64,000 nucleotides of DNA from Lentihominibacter butyricus (GCF_025567305.1 NZ_JAOQJP010000009.1:1-64000); one strand, 5' to 3'; counted from the stretch's first letter, positions 50,597 through 59,929 are shown. Notes: generated by a model not told the origin, from the sequence alone. Numbers and translations are program-made.

Positions 50597-52945
50597 GTGA
50601 AAAGAGAAAAGAGATCGAAACATTCGCTGATGAGTATTTTCATGATATTTATGGGACTCGTACTGTCCGTGAGGCTTCTGGTGCTTACTTCAGTGCAGGC
50701 CGGAGAGTGGAAAAGCGCTGCGGAAGACATGTCGGTCAGAACAGTTTACGAGACGGCGCCAAGGGGTGATATACTCGACAGGAACGGGGTGGTGCTGGCG
50801 ACGAGCAGACCGGTCTATTCGGTATGTGTGAGCCGTGCCGGTATGGATCGGGACGAGATGCTGGAAACGGCTGCCTCTGTGATGAGCGAGCTCGAGGAAC
50901 TGGGCGAGGATCTGAACGTGACGATCGACGAAGTGCGGGACGCGGTATCGGATACGGGATATACGGCATATATGCCTGTAGTCATTGCGGAGGATGTTTC
51001 GGAAGAGGCGGCAGACAGCATACAGCGGCAGAGGATAAAGGGAGTGACTGTTTCCACTGAATATGTGAGAAGCTATCCGCAGGGATCGCTGGCATCGCAT
51101 GTCCTCGGATATATGGGTCGTATCAGCTCTGATGAGGAAGAGGAATATGTGAACGAAAAAGGATACAGAAAGGATGCACTGATCGGGAAGGCAGGCATCG
51201 AAAGCCGCTATGAGGAAAAGCTCAGAGGGAGCGATTCGGTACAGCGGTTCCGGGTGGACTCATCCGGCAGAGTGACAGGGCTTATCAGCAGCAGTGAAGC
51301 GAAAAAAGGCGGCGATGTAAAGCTTACGATAGATTCGAGGCTGCAGAAGGTGACTGAGGATGCTCTGGAGCAGGCGGTCGCAAAAGCTGCAGAGGGAGGT
51401 ACCTTCGAGAGCAGCTACGGGGATTATGCGATGACAACGGCAAAAAACGCAGCTTCAGGCGCGGCCGTGGCTATCGACGTGGAGACCGGCGAGGTGCTTG
51501 CCATGGCAAGCTTCCCGGACTATGATCCCAATGATTTTGCGGTATCTGTGTCAGAAGAGAAATGGGCGTCGCTCCAGCAGGAGAATCCGTACGATCCGAT
51601 GAGCCCGTCGCCCATGTACAACACGGCCACGATGACAGCCGTGCAGCCCGGCTCTGCATTCAAGCCGGTGACCGCACTGGCTGCGATGAGCTGCGGGCTG
51701 GACGAGAAAAAATATCTGTATGATGACGGAGCCGTGACCCTGGGAGAGAGGACGTACGGCTGTTTTCTATGGAATGAAAAAAATGAAACGCACGGATACG
51801 TGAGCCTGCGGGAAGCCCTCAAGGTATCATGCAATTACTATTTTTTCGATATCGCTGCAGGAAAAGACTTTGCGTCGGGGACATCTCTCGACTACGACCG
51901 CAGGATAAGCAACGAGACGATAACCGATACTGCGAAGATGCTGGGACTCGGCAGAAAAACGGGTATAGAGATAGAAGAAAGTGCAGGAGTGCTGCCGTCT
52001 GCAGAGCTCAAAAAAGAAGGGGTGAAAAGCTCGCTGAGGAATTATCTGCTTGCGGAAGAAGAGACGTATTTTAAAAAGGATACGCTGAAGGACAGAAAGC
52101 AGACCAGAAAAAATATAGAAAAAATCGTAAAATGGGCAGATAAGGACTTGACTTTAGAGGAAATTATAGGCAAACTAACTAAAGAGAATTTTATCAGACA
52201 AGATAAAGCGGAGACACTGGCGTCTATATGTAAATTCACGTATTTCGATCAGATAAAGTGGACTTTAGGCGATACATTCAACATTTCGATCGGACAGGGG
52301 GACAATGCGTACACCACGCTTCAGATGGCAAGTTATATGTCGGCCCTGGCAAACGGCGGGGTAAGGAAACCTGTTACACTTACAGCTTCCCGGAAGCAGC
52401 AGAAGGATACGCGGGAGGCAGGAATCCCAGACAAGGCAGATATCAGTTATATAATCAGTGCGATGACAAGAGTCACCGGAGATAAGGATGGCTCGCTTTA
52501 TCGAGCCTTTGCGTCTTTTCCCTATTCTGTTGCGGCGAAGACGGGCACTGCGCAGCGCGCCGGGAAAAAGAGTGTTGAAGATGAACGTGAGTATCTGAGA
52601 AAACATCTGCATCTGATAGCGCCTGACGTCACGATGAGTCAGGTGGAGGAGGAAGCTGAGCGTCTCATGACGGATTATCCGGATCTGTATGATAACGATG
52701 ATACGGCGCTCAGGAGAGCAGTGATAAATAAAAGCCGGAATGAAATAAGCGCAGATGACATAGATCTTTACAAGGAAGGGTACGACAGCTTTGCATGGAC
52801 AGTGGCGTTTGCGCCGGCGGAGGATCCGCAGATCGCGGTGGCGGTGATGCTGATCCAGGGCGGGGAGTCCTCGAATGCGGCTCCGGCAGTAAGAGAAATT
52901 ATAGGAAAGTATGGAGAATATTCACAATGGGAAAAGTCATTTTAG
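50597..52945 (+). CDS. mrdA: Penicillin-binding protein 2 (MrdA/elongation type)
   Basis: 782 residues from a GTG at 50597 (GACGAGGAGG site). One membrane anchor, dimerisation domain (RGDILDRNGVVLATSRPVYS), then a transpeptidase with SAFK near residue 352, SCNYYFFD and KTGTAQRAG near 648. A lysine/glutamate-rich helical insert (residues ~470-540) lies inside the transpeptidase region, as in long clostridial PBP2. It is the elongation partner of RodA, which lies on the opposite strand beyond minD. Overlaps minD by 19 bp. Confidence 0.88.
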   Translation: MKREKRSKHSLMSIFMIFMGLVLSVRLLVLTSVQAGEWKSAAEDMSVRTVYETAPRGDILDRNGVVLATSRPVYSVCVSRAGMDRDEMLETAASVMSELEELGEDLNVTIDEVRDAVSDTGYTAYMPVVIAEDVSEEAADSIQRQRIKGVTVSTEYVRSYPQGSLASHVLGYMGRISSDEEEEYVNEKGYRKDALIGKAGIESRYEEKLRGSDSVQRFRVDSSGRVTGLISSSEAKKGGDVKLTIDSRLQKVTEDALEQAVAKAAEGGTFESSYGDYAMTTAKNAASGAAVAIDVETGEVLAMASFPDYDPNDFAVSVSEEKWASLQQENPYDPMSPSPMYNTATMTAVQPGSAFKPVTALAAMSCGLDEKKYLYDDGAVTLGERTYGCFLWNEKNETHGYVSLREALKVSCNYYFFDIAAGKDFASGTSLDYDRRISNETITDTAKMLGLGRKTGIEIEESAGVLPSAELKKEGVKSSLRNYLLAEEETYFKKDTLKDRKQTRKNIEKIVKWADKDLTLEEIIGKLTKENFIRQDKAETLASICKFTYFDQIKWTLGDTFNISIGQGDNAYTTLQMASYMSALANGGVRKPVTLTASRKQQKDTREAGIPDKADISYIISAMTRVTGDKDGSLYRAFASFPYSVAAKTGTAQRAGKKSVEDEREYLRKHLHLIAPDVTMSQVEEEAERLMTDYPDLYDNDDTALRRAVINKSRNEISADDIDLYKEGYDSFAWTVAFAPAEDPQIAVAVMLIQGGESSNAAPAVREIIGKYGEYSQWEKSF

Positions 52946-53652
52946 TTTCATCAGGTAAAGGCGGCACGGGCAAAACTATGTTTTCCGTAAATCTGGGCGC
53001 GGTACTGGCGCAGCGGGAAAAGCGTGTCATACTGATAGACCTCGATATGGGACTGAGAAACATGGACATCTATCTGGGTATGGAAAACAAAGTCGTATAC
53101 AACATAATGGATGTAGTCTCAGGGATCTGCCGCATCAAAAAAGCCATGATAAAAGTGGACGGTTTCGATACCCTTTACTTCATGGCGGCTTCGCCGAGAC
53201 GCGACGACAGAGATATCACGCCTCTCCATATGGAAGTGCTGTGCAGCAAGCTGCGCAGATATTTCGACTACATAATAATCGACTGCCCGGCAGGCATCGG
53301 CGACATGCTGGATGTGGCGCTCAGACCTGCGGACCAGGTGGTGATCGTGACAGAGCCTGAAGCGGCATCCCTCAGAGATGCAGACGTCACAGAGAGATAC
53401 ATAAGAGAGAACGGCGTGACCAATACGGTCTTCATAATCAATAAAGTCAGAGTCGAGCTCATGAAAGCCGGCTTCGTGCCGGATCTGGCGACGATACTGA
53501 ACATGTTCAAAAATCCCGTTGTCGGCATGATACAGGACGACGACAACATACACATTTCCACCAACAAGGGCATACCGATAGTGTGCAAGAAAGGCACATA
53601 CATAGAAAAGAACTTTCAGGATATAGCGGACAAGATAACAGGGCTTATGTGA
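52927..53652 (+). CDS. minD: MinD-family ATPase
   Basis: 241 residues from the ATG at 52927, inside the end of mrdA. Deviant Walker A SSGKGGTGKTMFSVNLG, DLDMGLRNMDIYLGM and DCPAGIG are MinD signatures. The C terminus ends NFQDIADKITGLM; the amphipathic membrane-targeting helix that MinD normally has is not obvious. minC and minE, its usual neighbours, are missing. Could instead be a MinD-like orphan ATPase. Confidence 0.82.
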   Translation: MGKVILVSSGKGGTGKTMFSVNLGAVLAQREKRVILIDLDMGLRNMDIYLGMENKVVYNIMDVVSGICRIKKAMIKVDGFDTLYFMAASPRRDDRDITPLHMEVLCSKLRRYFDYIIIDCPAGIGDMLDVALRPADQVVIVTEPEAASLRDADVTERYIRENGVTNTVFIINKVRVELMKAGFVPDLATILNMFKNPVVGMIQDDDNIHISTNKGIPIVCKKGTYIEKNFQDIADKITGLM

Positions 53653-53664
53653 GCTCTGTTTTTT
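53640..53664 (+). terminator. Terminator of mrdA-minD
   Basis: AGGGCTT/GAGCTCT stem with G-T pairs spanning the stop codon, then TTTTTTC. Confidence 0.55.
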
Positions 53665-53710
53665 CTTGTAAAGGTGCAGTCTTCCGGAGTGCACGGCGGT
53701 CATGAGCACG

Positions 53711-54808
53711 TCACAGTTTCTGCCGGCAGCTCACGCTGAGAAGCAGCCCGACTCCCATCATCGCGGATATCAGAGATGAGCCGCCGCAGCTCACGAAAGG
53801 CAGCGTGATGCCGGTCACAGGCATCAGCCCCATGTTCATCGCGATATTTTCAAATGCCTGGAAAAAGAACATCCCGGCAAGCCCGGCAGCGATAAGAGTG
53901 CCCTGAAGATCCTCTGCGTATTTTGCGATCTTCAGCGTCTCGAAAAGAAAAAAAGCGAAAAGTCCTATGATCAGCATACCGCCGAAAAAGCCTGTTTCTT
54001 CCACGAAAGATGCGAATATAAAGTCGGACTCGGGGACCGGCAGGAAGCCGAGCGCGCCCTGAGTGCCTTGCATGAATCCTTTGCCGAACAGACCGCCCGA
54101 ACCTGCGGCGACCTTTGCATTCCAGACCTGATAATTACCGGGAAGACTAAGATCCCCCGGTTTCAGGAATGCGTCTATCCGGTCTTTCTGGTATCCGGCC
54201 ATAAAAAAATAGGCGATCGGTATCAGAGATACGAATACGAGCGCCAGCCTGCAGATGGTTCGCAGTTCCAGGCCGGAGCAGAATACCATGAAGATCCAGA
54301 TGGCGCAGAACACACAGCCGCTGCCGAAATCCTCCTTTGTGACGATGAGTATGAACGGCATAGCGTAAAGCGCTGCTGCTGCCGCTCCGCGCGCCTTTGC
54401 AGGAGAATCTCCGCAGCGCGACAGGTATGAGGACATAAGTATGATAAAAAATATTTTCACCGGTTCGGACGGCTGGATCGTGATGAATCCCAGATCGATC
54501 CATGAACGCGAACCGTACAGCGATGTGCCGAGTCCGGGCACGTACACGGACAGCAGCAGTATCATGCTGAATATATATATGGGCTTCTCCAGGTCGGTAA
54601 AATATCTGTAGCCCGCGTATGTGATGACGGATACGAGTATCAGTCCGATCACGAGGGCTACAGACTGTATGATAACTTCCCTGGTGAGGAAGGTCTTGTC
54701 AGTGCGGCTGACGCTTGCTATCGCAGCGATGCCCGCAGCCGAGAGGGCGACAGGTGCGACAAGCACGAGACGGTTGCAGTGTCTGAATAACTGGGGAAAT
54801 TTGTTCAT
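53711..54808 (-). CDS. rodA: RodA/FtsW/SpoVE (SEDS) peptidoglycan polymerase
   Basis: 365 residues, about ten membrane helices. SRSWIDLGFITIQPSEPVKI and the large-loop YQKDRIDAFLKPGD are RodA signatures, as is PFVSCGGSSLISAMMGVGLLL at the end. SEDS proteins polymerise glycan strands with a partner class B PBP, here mrdA. It is convergent with minD, whereas in relatives it lies downstream in the same direction. Confidence 0.9.
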   Translation of the reverse strand: MNKFPQLFRHCNRLVLVAPVALSAAGIAAIASVSRTDKTFLTREVIIQSVALVIGLILVSVITYAGYRYFTDLEKPIYIFSMILLLSVYVPGLGTSLYGSRSWIDLGFITIQPSEPVKIFFIILMSSYLSRCGDSPAKARGAAAAALYAMPFILIVTKEDFGSGCVFCAIWIFMVFCSGLELRTICRLALVFVSLIPIAYFFMAGYQKDRIDAFLKPGDLSLPGNYQVWNAKVAAGSGGLFGKGFMQGTQGALGFLPVPESDFIFASFVEETGFFGGMLIIGLFAFFLFETLKIAKYAEDLQGTLIAAGLAGMFFFQAFENIAMNMGLMPVTGITLPFVSCGGSSLISAMMGVGLLLSVSCRQKL

Positions 54809-54828
54809 CGATGCCCCCTCACTTTCCT

Positions 54829-54856
54829 TGACTACTAGGACAAAAAAGTCTATAAT
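54829..54856 (+). promoter_or_regulatory. Sigma-A promoter of rny
   Basis: TTGACT (54829-54834), 16 bp, TATAAT (54851-54856), leaving a 110-bp leader. Confidence 0.65.
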
Positions 54857-54974
54857 AATATTGTGTGCTTTTAATTAATTATTATTACTTCTTATATAAC
54901 AAAATTGATATTTACAAGGAACTTTGAGTTGATTATAAAAACTTGAAAATCGAGAAGAAAAAGGAGGGTGATCA

Positions 54975-56519
54975 ATGACGGAAATCGTTATAGCGGTTGT
55001 TGTTGGACTGGTGGCTCTTGTGATAGGGATACTGGTTGGATATATACTAAGAAAATCTATAGGCGAAAAGACTATCGGGAATGCTGAACAGAAAGCAAAG
55101 AACCTGATACTCGACGCAGAGAACAGGGCGGAAACGCTCAAAAAGGAAAAGATACTGGAGGCCAAGGAGGAAGCTCACAGGCACAGAAGTGATGCCGAGA
55201 AGGAGATAAGAGAAAGGCGAAATGAGATCCAGAAATCTGAGAGAAGACTCGTTCAGAAGGAGGAGTCGATAGACAGAAAACTTGAAAATATTGAGAAGAA
55301 AGAAGAAAGCATTACTAATAAAGAAAAAAGCATTACCAACAAGCAGCAGGAAATGGAGAGACTGCTGAAGAGGCAGCTCGAGGAGCTCGAGAAGATCTCC
55401 GGATACTCCATCGAACAGGCGAGGGAGATCATACTGCAGAAGGTAGAAAAGGAAGCACGAAGCGACGCGGCGCTTTTGTACAAGGATATCGAGAACAAGG
55501 CAAAGGAAGACGCAGAGAAAAAGGCGAAGGAGATAATCACCGGAGCCATCCAGAGATGTGCGGCGGATCACGTTGCGGAATCTACAGTCTCTGTTGTGCC
55601 GCTTCCTAACGATGAGATGAAGGGTCGTATCATCGGAAGAGAAGGCAGGAACATACGCGCCATCGAGACGCTCACAGGCATAGATCTGATAATAGACGAC
55701 ACGCCTGAAGCGGTGATTCTGTCGGGGTTCGATCCGGTAAGGAGAGAGATCGCCAGACTGTCGCTTGAAAAACTGATCGTTGACGGAAGGATACATCCGG
55801 CGAGGATCGAGGAAATGGTGCAGAAATCAGAAAAAGAAGTAAATGCTATAATCAAGGAGGAAGGCGAACAGGCTACATTCGAGGTAGGCATCCACAACCT
55901 TCATCCTGAACTGATAAAACTGCTGGGAAGACTGAAGTACAGAACGTCATACGGTCAGAACGTGCTCAAGCACTCTGTAGAGGTGGCGCATCTGGCAGGT
56001 CTGATGGCAGGCGAACTCGGACTGGATGTGACTCTTGCGAAGAGAGCGGGACTCCTGCATGACATAGGAAAGGCTCTCGACCACGAGCGTGAAGGCACAC
56101 ATGTGGATATTGGTATCGAAGTGCTGAGAAAGTACAAGGAGTCCGAAGCTGTGATCAATGGAATGGCTGCACACCACGGTGATTACGAGCCTAAGTCGAT
56201 CGAAGCTGTACTTATCGCTGCGGCGGATGCACTTTCGGCAGCAAGACCTGGTGCAAGGCGTGAAACTCTCGAGTCGTATATCAAGAGACTGCAGAAGCTC
56301 GAAGAGATCGCAAACACTACCGAAGGCGTAGAGAGATCGTTTGCGATACAGGCGGGAAGAGAGATCAGGATCATCGCGAAACCTGATGAAGTAGGCGATG
56401 ATGCGATAGCCCTGCTTGCAAGAGATATTTCGAAGAAGATCGAATCAGAGCTCGAATACCCTGGTCAGATCAAGGTCAATGTTGTCAGAGAGACGAGAGC
56501 AGTAGACTATGCGAAATAG
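54975..56519 (+). CDS. rny: Ribonuclease Y
   Basis: 514 residues, typical length. N-terminal membrane helix, a long charged coiled coil (~30-200), a KH domain (GRIIGREGRNIRAIETLTGID) and an HD domain (LLHDIGKALDHE, AAHHGDYEPKS). Membrane-bound endoribonuclease starting mRNA decay. AAGGAGG ribosome site. Confidence 0.95.
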   Translation: MTEIVIAVVVGLVALVIGILVGYILRKSIGEKTIGNAEQKAKNLILDAENRAETLKKEKILEAKEEAHRHRSDAEKEIRERRNEIQKSERRLVQKEESIDRKLENIEKKEESITNKEKSITNKQQEMERLLKRQLEELEKISGYSIEQAREIILQKVEKEARSDAALLYKDIENKAKEDAEKKAKEIITGAIQRCAADHVAESTVSVVPLPNDEMKGRIIGREGRNIRAIETLTGIDLIIDDTPEAVILSGFDPVRREIARLSLEKLIVDGRIHPARIEEMVQKSEKEVNAIIKEEGEQATFEVGIHNLHPELIKLLGRLKYRTSYGQNVLKHSVEVAHLAGLMAGELGLDVTLAKRAGLLHDIGKALDHEREGTHVDIGIEVLRKYKESEAVINGMAAHHGDYEPKSIEAVLIAAADALSAARPGARRETLESYIKRLQKLEEIANTTEGVERSFAIQAGREIRIIAKPDEVGDDAIALLARDISKKIESELEYPGQIKVNVVRETRAVDYAK

Positions 56520-56547
56520 ATGATGACAAAGTCAGAATAAAAACGAA

Positions 56548-56572
56548 CTGAGGCGGACTGGATCCGCCTCAG
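56548..56572 (+). other. Hairpin between rny and the desulfurase gene
   Basis: CTGAGGCGGA/TCCGCCTCAG perfect 10-bp stem with a 5-base loop. Only a poor T run follows (ACTGTTATAGG), so it may be an mRNA 3' end or a weak terminator. Confidence 0.5.
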
Positions 56573-56591
56573 ACTGTTATAGGAGAAATAC

Positions 56592-57755
56592 ATGATTTAT
56601 TTGGATAACAGTGCGACAACGAGGCAGTATCCCGAGGTGACACGCGAGATGCTGCGGTATATGGACGAATTTTACGGCAATCCGTCGTCGCTATATCAGC
56701 TCGGTGTGGACAGTGAAAAGGCTGTAAAAAAGGCGCGTACCGCACTGCAGAAGGCGATCGGCATGGAAGACGGCAGGGTGTACTTTACATCAGGAGGTAC
56801 AGAAGCTGACAATATGGCGATATTCGGAGCGGCCAGGGCGCTGAAGAGACGAGGGCGCAGGATCGTGACGACAGCGGTGGAGCATCCGGCAGTGCTGGAA
56901 TGCTGCAAAGAGCTGGAAAAACAGGGCTTCGAGGTGATATATGTCGGTGTCGACCGGAACTGCAGACTCGATATCGATGCGCTGAGATCGGCTGTCAACG
57001 ATGAAACTATCCTCGTATCTATGATGCATGTGAACAATGAAGCCGGAACGATAATGCCCGTAAACGAAGTCAAACAGATAATGAAAGAAAAGGATGCGCC
57101 CGGGATATTCCACTGTGACGCGGTACAGAGCTTCGGCAAACTGCAGCTTTGCAGTGATGCAGATGTGATATCGGTAAGCGGACACAAGATCCACGGGCCG
57201 AAAGGCACCGGAGCCATCTGCATAAGAGAAGGCGTGAACATACCGGCGTTCATATGCGGAGGCGGACAGGAGAGCGGCAAGCGATCAGGAACGGAGAATG
57301 TGCCTGCGATAGCGGGATTCGGTCTGGCGGCGGAGATGTCTGAGCACGGACGCCGTGAAAACAGTGCATCTATGGCGCAGATGAGACAGCGGCTGATATC
57401 GCAGCTGACGGCATCGCTTGATGACATAGTGATAAACAGTCCGGAAACGGCCGGGGAGAATGCCGGCGAGTGCTGCAGTTCACTGCTGAACATATCGTTT
57501 CTGGGAACGCGCGGTGAAGTGCTGCTGCACACGCTGGAGCAGGACGGAATATACGTGTCGACCGGGTCGGCATGCTCGTCCAACAAGAAGGGGCAGAGTC
57601 ACGTGCTCAAGGCGATGGGGCTCAAAGACAAGGAAATAGAAGGAACGCTGAGATTCAGCTTCGGAAGGATGAATTCGATAGAAGAGATCGACATTGCAGC
57701 GGATAAAGTCGCTGCTGCGGTGAAACGCTTCCGCAGGCTGGGCAGCTTCAGATAG
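56592..57755 (+). CDS. Cysteine desulfurase (NifS/IscS type)
   Basis: 387 residues, class V PLP enzyme. FTSGGTEADNMAIFG, the PLP lysine in SVSGHKIHGPKG and the persulfide cysteine in STGSACSSNKKGQ are present. Removes sulfur from cysteine. Directly followed by thiI, so its sulfur probably goes to 4-thiouridine in tRNA and perhaps thiazole, as in the NifZ-ThiI pair of Bacillus. Confidence 0.92.
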   Translation: MIYLDNSATTRQYPEVTREMLRYMDEFYGNPSSLYQLGVDSEKAVKKARTALQKAIGMEDGRVYFTSGGTEADNMAIFGAARALKRRGRRIVTTAVEHPAVLECCKELEKQGFEVIYVGVDRNCRLDIDALRSAVNDETILVSMMHVNNEAGTIMPVNEVKQIMKEKDAPGIFHCDAVQSFGKLQLCSDADVISVSGHKIHGPKGTGAICIREGVNIPAFICGGGQESGKRSGTENVPAIAGFGLAAEMSEHGRRENSASMAQMRQRLISQLTASLDDIVINSPETAGENAGECCSSLLNISFLGTRGEVLLHTLEQDGIYVSTGSACSSNKKGQSHVLKAMGLKDKEIEGTLRFSFGRMNSIEEIDIAADKVAAAVKRFRRLGSFR

Positions 57756-57772
57756 AAGAGACGTGAAAGCGC

Positions 57773-57790
57773 AGCCGGCCGGCCGGCCGC
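57773..57790. other. GC-only palindrome between the desulfurase gene and thiI
   Basis: Tandem GCCGGCC units forming a self-complementary GC tract, out of character with the flanking DNA. Confidence 0.6.
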
Positions 57791-57827
57791 TAACGTGAGG
57801 ATATCAATAGTAAAGGTGGTCAGATAA

Positions 57828-59012
57828 GTGAATAATGAACATATTTTTATAGTCAGATGCGGCGAAGTAGCACTGAAGGGAATGAATAAACCCTATTTCG
57901 AAAGGATGCTTGTTGAACGTATCAAGAAGCTTCTCAAAAAATTCGACGGCGTGAGCGTAAAGCGCCACGAAGGTCTTATCTTCGTGAGAGCAGACAAAAG
58001 CCTCGACAAGCAGGCGATAATAAAGGAGATCTCGAAGGTGTTCGGAGTAGCGTCCATCAGCCCTGCGGTGGAGTGCGAAAGCACGATGGAAGCTATCGGA
58101 AAGGCTGCAGTCGAGTACATGCTGGAGGCTATCGACGAGCGCGGTATCAAGACGTTCAAGGTGGAAGCGAAGAGAGCCGACAAGAACTTTCCTGTAAAGT
58201 CGCCGGATATCGGCAGGCTGATAGGCGCAGAAGTACTCAAGGGCTGCAAGGTGCTGAAAGTCGACGTACATCACCCGGACTGCCTGCTTTTCGTAGATGT
58301 GAGACGTGAAAAATCATATATATATCAGGACAAGATCGCAGGATTCGGCGGACTGCCGCTCGGAACGAACGGTAAGGGACTTTCGCTGCTTTCAGGAGGT
58401 ATAGATTCGCCGGTCGCTACATGGATGATGGCAAAGCGCGGGATGATGATAGAAGCCGTGCATTTCCATTCATATCCGTATACGAGCCAGAGAGCGCAGG
58501 AAAAGGTCGAAGACCTGGCAGCAATCGTTGCCACTTACTGCGGCAGGTTCAAGATGCATGTGATAAACCTGCTGCCGATACAGGAGCAGATAGTGCAGAA
58601 CTGTCCAGAAGAGGAAACGACGATACTCGTCAGACGTTTCATGATGAGGGTCGCTCAGAAGATCGCGGAGAATACAGGCTGCGGCATGCTGATAACGGGA
58701 GAAAACCTCGGTCAGGTGGCAAGCCAGACGGCAGAGGCGCTCGTTGTTACGGATTCATGCGTGACGATGCCGGTCATGAGACCGCTGATCGCGATGGACA
58801 AAGTCGACATCATGGACAAGGCTCAGGAGATAGGTACGTACGAAACGTCTATCCAGCCTTATGAAGACTGCTGCACAGTATTCCTGCCGAAGCACCCTGT
58901 GACAAAGCCTAAGCTCGACAGGATCCTTGCGTCGGAAAGCAGGCTTGACTGCGAGGCGCTCATAGATGCTGCGGTGGCCTCTGAAGAAATCATCGATATT
59001 TTTCCGCGATAG
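57828..59012 (+). CDS. thiI: tRNA sulfurtransferase ThiI
   Basis: 394 residues from a GTG at 57828 (AAAGGTGG site). N-terminal ferredoxin-like/THUMP region (MNNEHIFIVRCGEVALKGMN; LKVDVHHPDC), then the PP-loop SGGIDSPVATWMMAKRG, and ENLGQVASQT. No rhodanese domain, as in Bacillus ThiI. Makes 4-thiouridine at position 8 of tRNA. No terminator separates it from the spoIIA operon. Confidence 0.94.
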   Translation: MNNEHIFIVRCGEVALKGMNKPYFERMLVERIKKLLKKFDGVSVKRHEGLIFVRADKSLDKQAIIKEISKVFGVASISPAVECESTMEAIGKAAVEYMLEAIDERGIKTFKVEAKRADKNFPVKSPDIGRLIGAEVLKGCKVLKVDVHHPDCLLFVDVRREKSYIYQDKIAGFGGLPLGTNGKGLSLLSGGIDSPVATWMMAKRGMMIEAVHFHSYPYTSQRAQEKVEDLAAIVATYCGRFKMHVINLLPIQEQIVQNCPEEETTILVRRFMMRVAQKIAENTGCGMLITGENLGQVASQTAEALVVTDSCVTMPVMRPLIAMDKVDIMDKAQEIGTYETSIQPYEDCCTVFLPKHPVTKPKLDRILASESRLDCEALIDAAVASEEIIDIFPR

Positions 59013-59021
59013 CCGACAAAA
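59012..59021 (-). promoter_or_regulatory. Spo0A-box-like motif upstream of spoIIAA
   Basis: TTTTGTCGGC on the minus strand matches TTTTGTCGAA in 8 of 10 bases, about 30 bp before the candidate -35 box. Confidence 0.45.
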
Positions 59022-59055
59022 TTAGTGGAAATCAGATATTTTCTCTTAAGGACAA

Positions 59056-59106
59056 CCTCCTTATGCAAAGATTATAATTGTTGTATGATCTTTTGCATAA
59101 AGGAGG
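59056..59106 (+). promoter_or_regulatory. Hairpin burying the spoIIAA ribosome site, with promoter boxes in it
   Basis: CCTCCTTATGCAAAGAT (59056-59072) pairs with ATCTTTTGCATAAAGGAGG (59088-59106): 17 pairs with two single-base bulges. The right arm ends in the AAGGAGG ribosome site of spoIIAA. AGGACAA (59049-59055) and GATTAT (59070-59075) resemble sigma-H boxes, and TATAAT lies at 59073-59078, so a promoter here would start transcription inside the hairpin and lose its left arm. Confidence 0.7.
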
Positions 59107-59113
59107 TTTTTTA

Positions 59114-59479
59114 GTGGAAGTGATTTTTAGGATTTCCGGAAAAGTGCTGATATCCTGCATCCGAGGAGATGTGGATCATCACAGTGCGCTGCCTCTCAGG
59201 CAGGCGATAGATAAATCGATGAAAGCTTTTGACTGCAGCGATCTTGTAATGGATTTCAGTGGTGTCGACTTTATGGACAGTTCGGGTATAGGGGTAGTGC
59301 TGGGACGCTATAAAAAGCTGCACAAAAACGGCCGCAGGGTGTGTATCGCGGGGTGCAGTGAATACGTGAGAAAGCTGCTGGATATGGCAGGCGTTTTTTC
59401 TCTCGTGCCCGAGGCTGCAGATTTTGATGCGGCAGTCGCACTGATAAACGGGCAGGAACAAATGAGCATGGAGGTTTGA
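59114..59479 (+). CDS. spoIIAA: Anti-anti-sigma factor SpoIIAA
   Basis: 121 residues from a GTG at 59114, 7 bp after AAGGAGG. STAS domain with the phosphorylatable serine in FMDSSGIGVVLGRYK. Unphosphorylated SpoIIAA binds SpoIIAB and frees sigma F in the forespore. First gene of spoIIAA-spoIIAB-sigF. Confidence 0.94.
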   Translation: MEVIFRISGKVLISCIRGDVDHHSALPLRQAIDKSMKAFDCSDLVMDFSGVDFMDSSGIGVVLGRYKKLHKNGRRVCIAGCSEYVRKLLDMAGVFSLVPEAADFDAAVALINGQEQMSMEV

Positions 59480-59482
59480 TGT

Positions 59483-59929
59483 ATGAACAATGTGATGAAA
59501 ACAGAGTTTAGCGCGCTTGCGGAAAACGAGGCCTTTGCCAGAGCCCTGGCGGCGGCTTTCGTGATGCCTCTGGATCCTACGGTCGAGGAGCTGACGGAGA
59601 TAAAGACTGCAGTATCCGAAGCCGTGAGCAACAGTATCATACACGGATACAGAGACTGCGAGGACAGGACTGCGGCTAAGGTTTCCATGGAGTGTGCGAT
59701 GTATGACGGCGGCAAAATCGTGATAACGGTCGAGGATCAGGGCATAGGGATAAAAGATGTGAAACAGGCGATGGAGCCGATGTTTTCCACGGGTGACAGT
59801 GAGGAACGATCGGGAATGGGATTCACTGTGATGGAGAGTTTTACCGACAAGCTGAAAGTGAGATCGGAAGAAGGCAGGGGGACTACCGTGATCATGATAA
59901 AATATCTGGATGTAGTAAGTGGCATATAA
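59483..59929 (+). CDS. spoIIAB: Anti-sigma F factor SpoIIAB
   Basis: 148 residues, GHKL ATPase/kinase fold: N box EAVSNSIIHGY, EDQGIGI and GMGFTVMESF. Phosphorylates SpoIIAA and holds sigma F inactive. 3 bp after spoIIAA; overlaps sigF by 11 bp. Confidence 0.94.
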   Translation: MNNVMKTEFSALAENEAFARALAAAFVMPLDPTVEELTEIKTAVSEAVSNSIIHGYRDCEDRTAAKVSMECAMYDGGKIVITVEDQGIGIKDVKQAMEPMFSTGDSEERSGMGFTVMESFTDKLKVRSEEGRGTTVIMIKYLDVVSGI

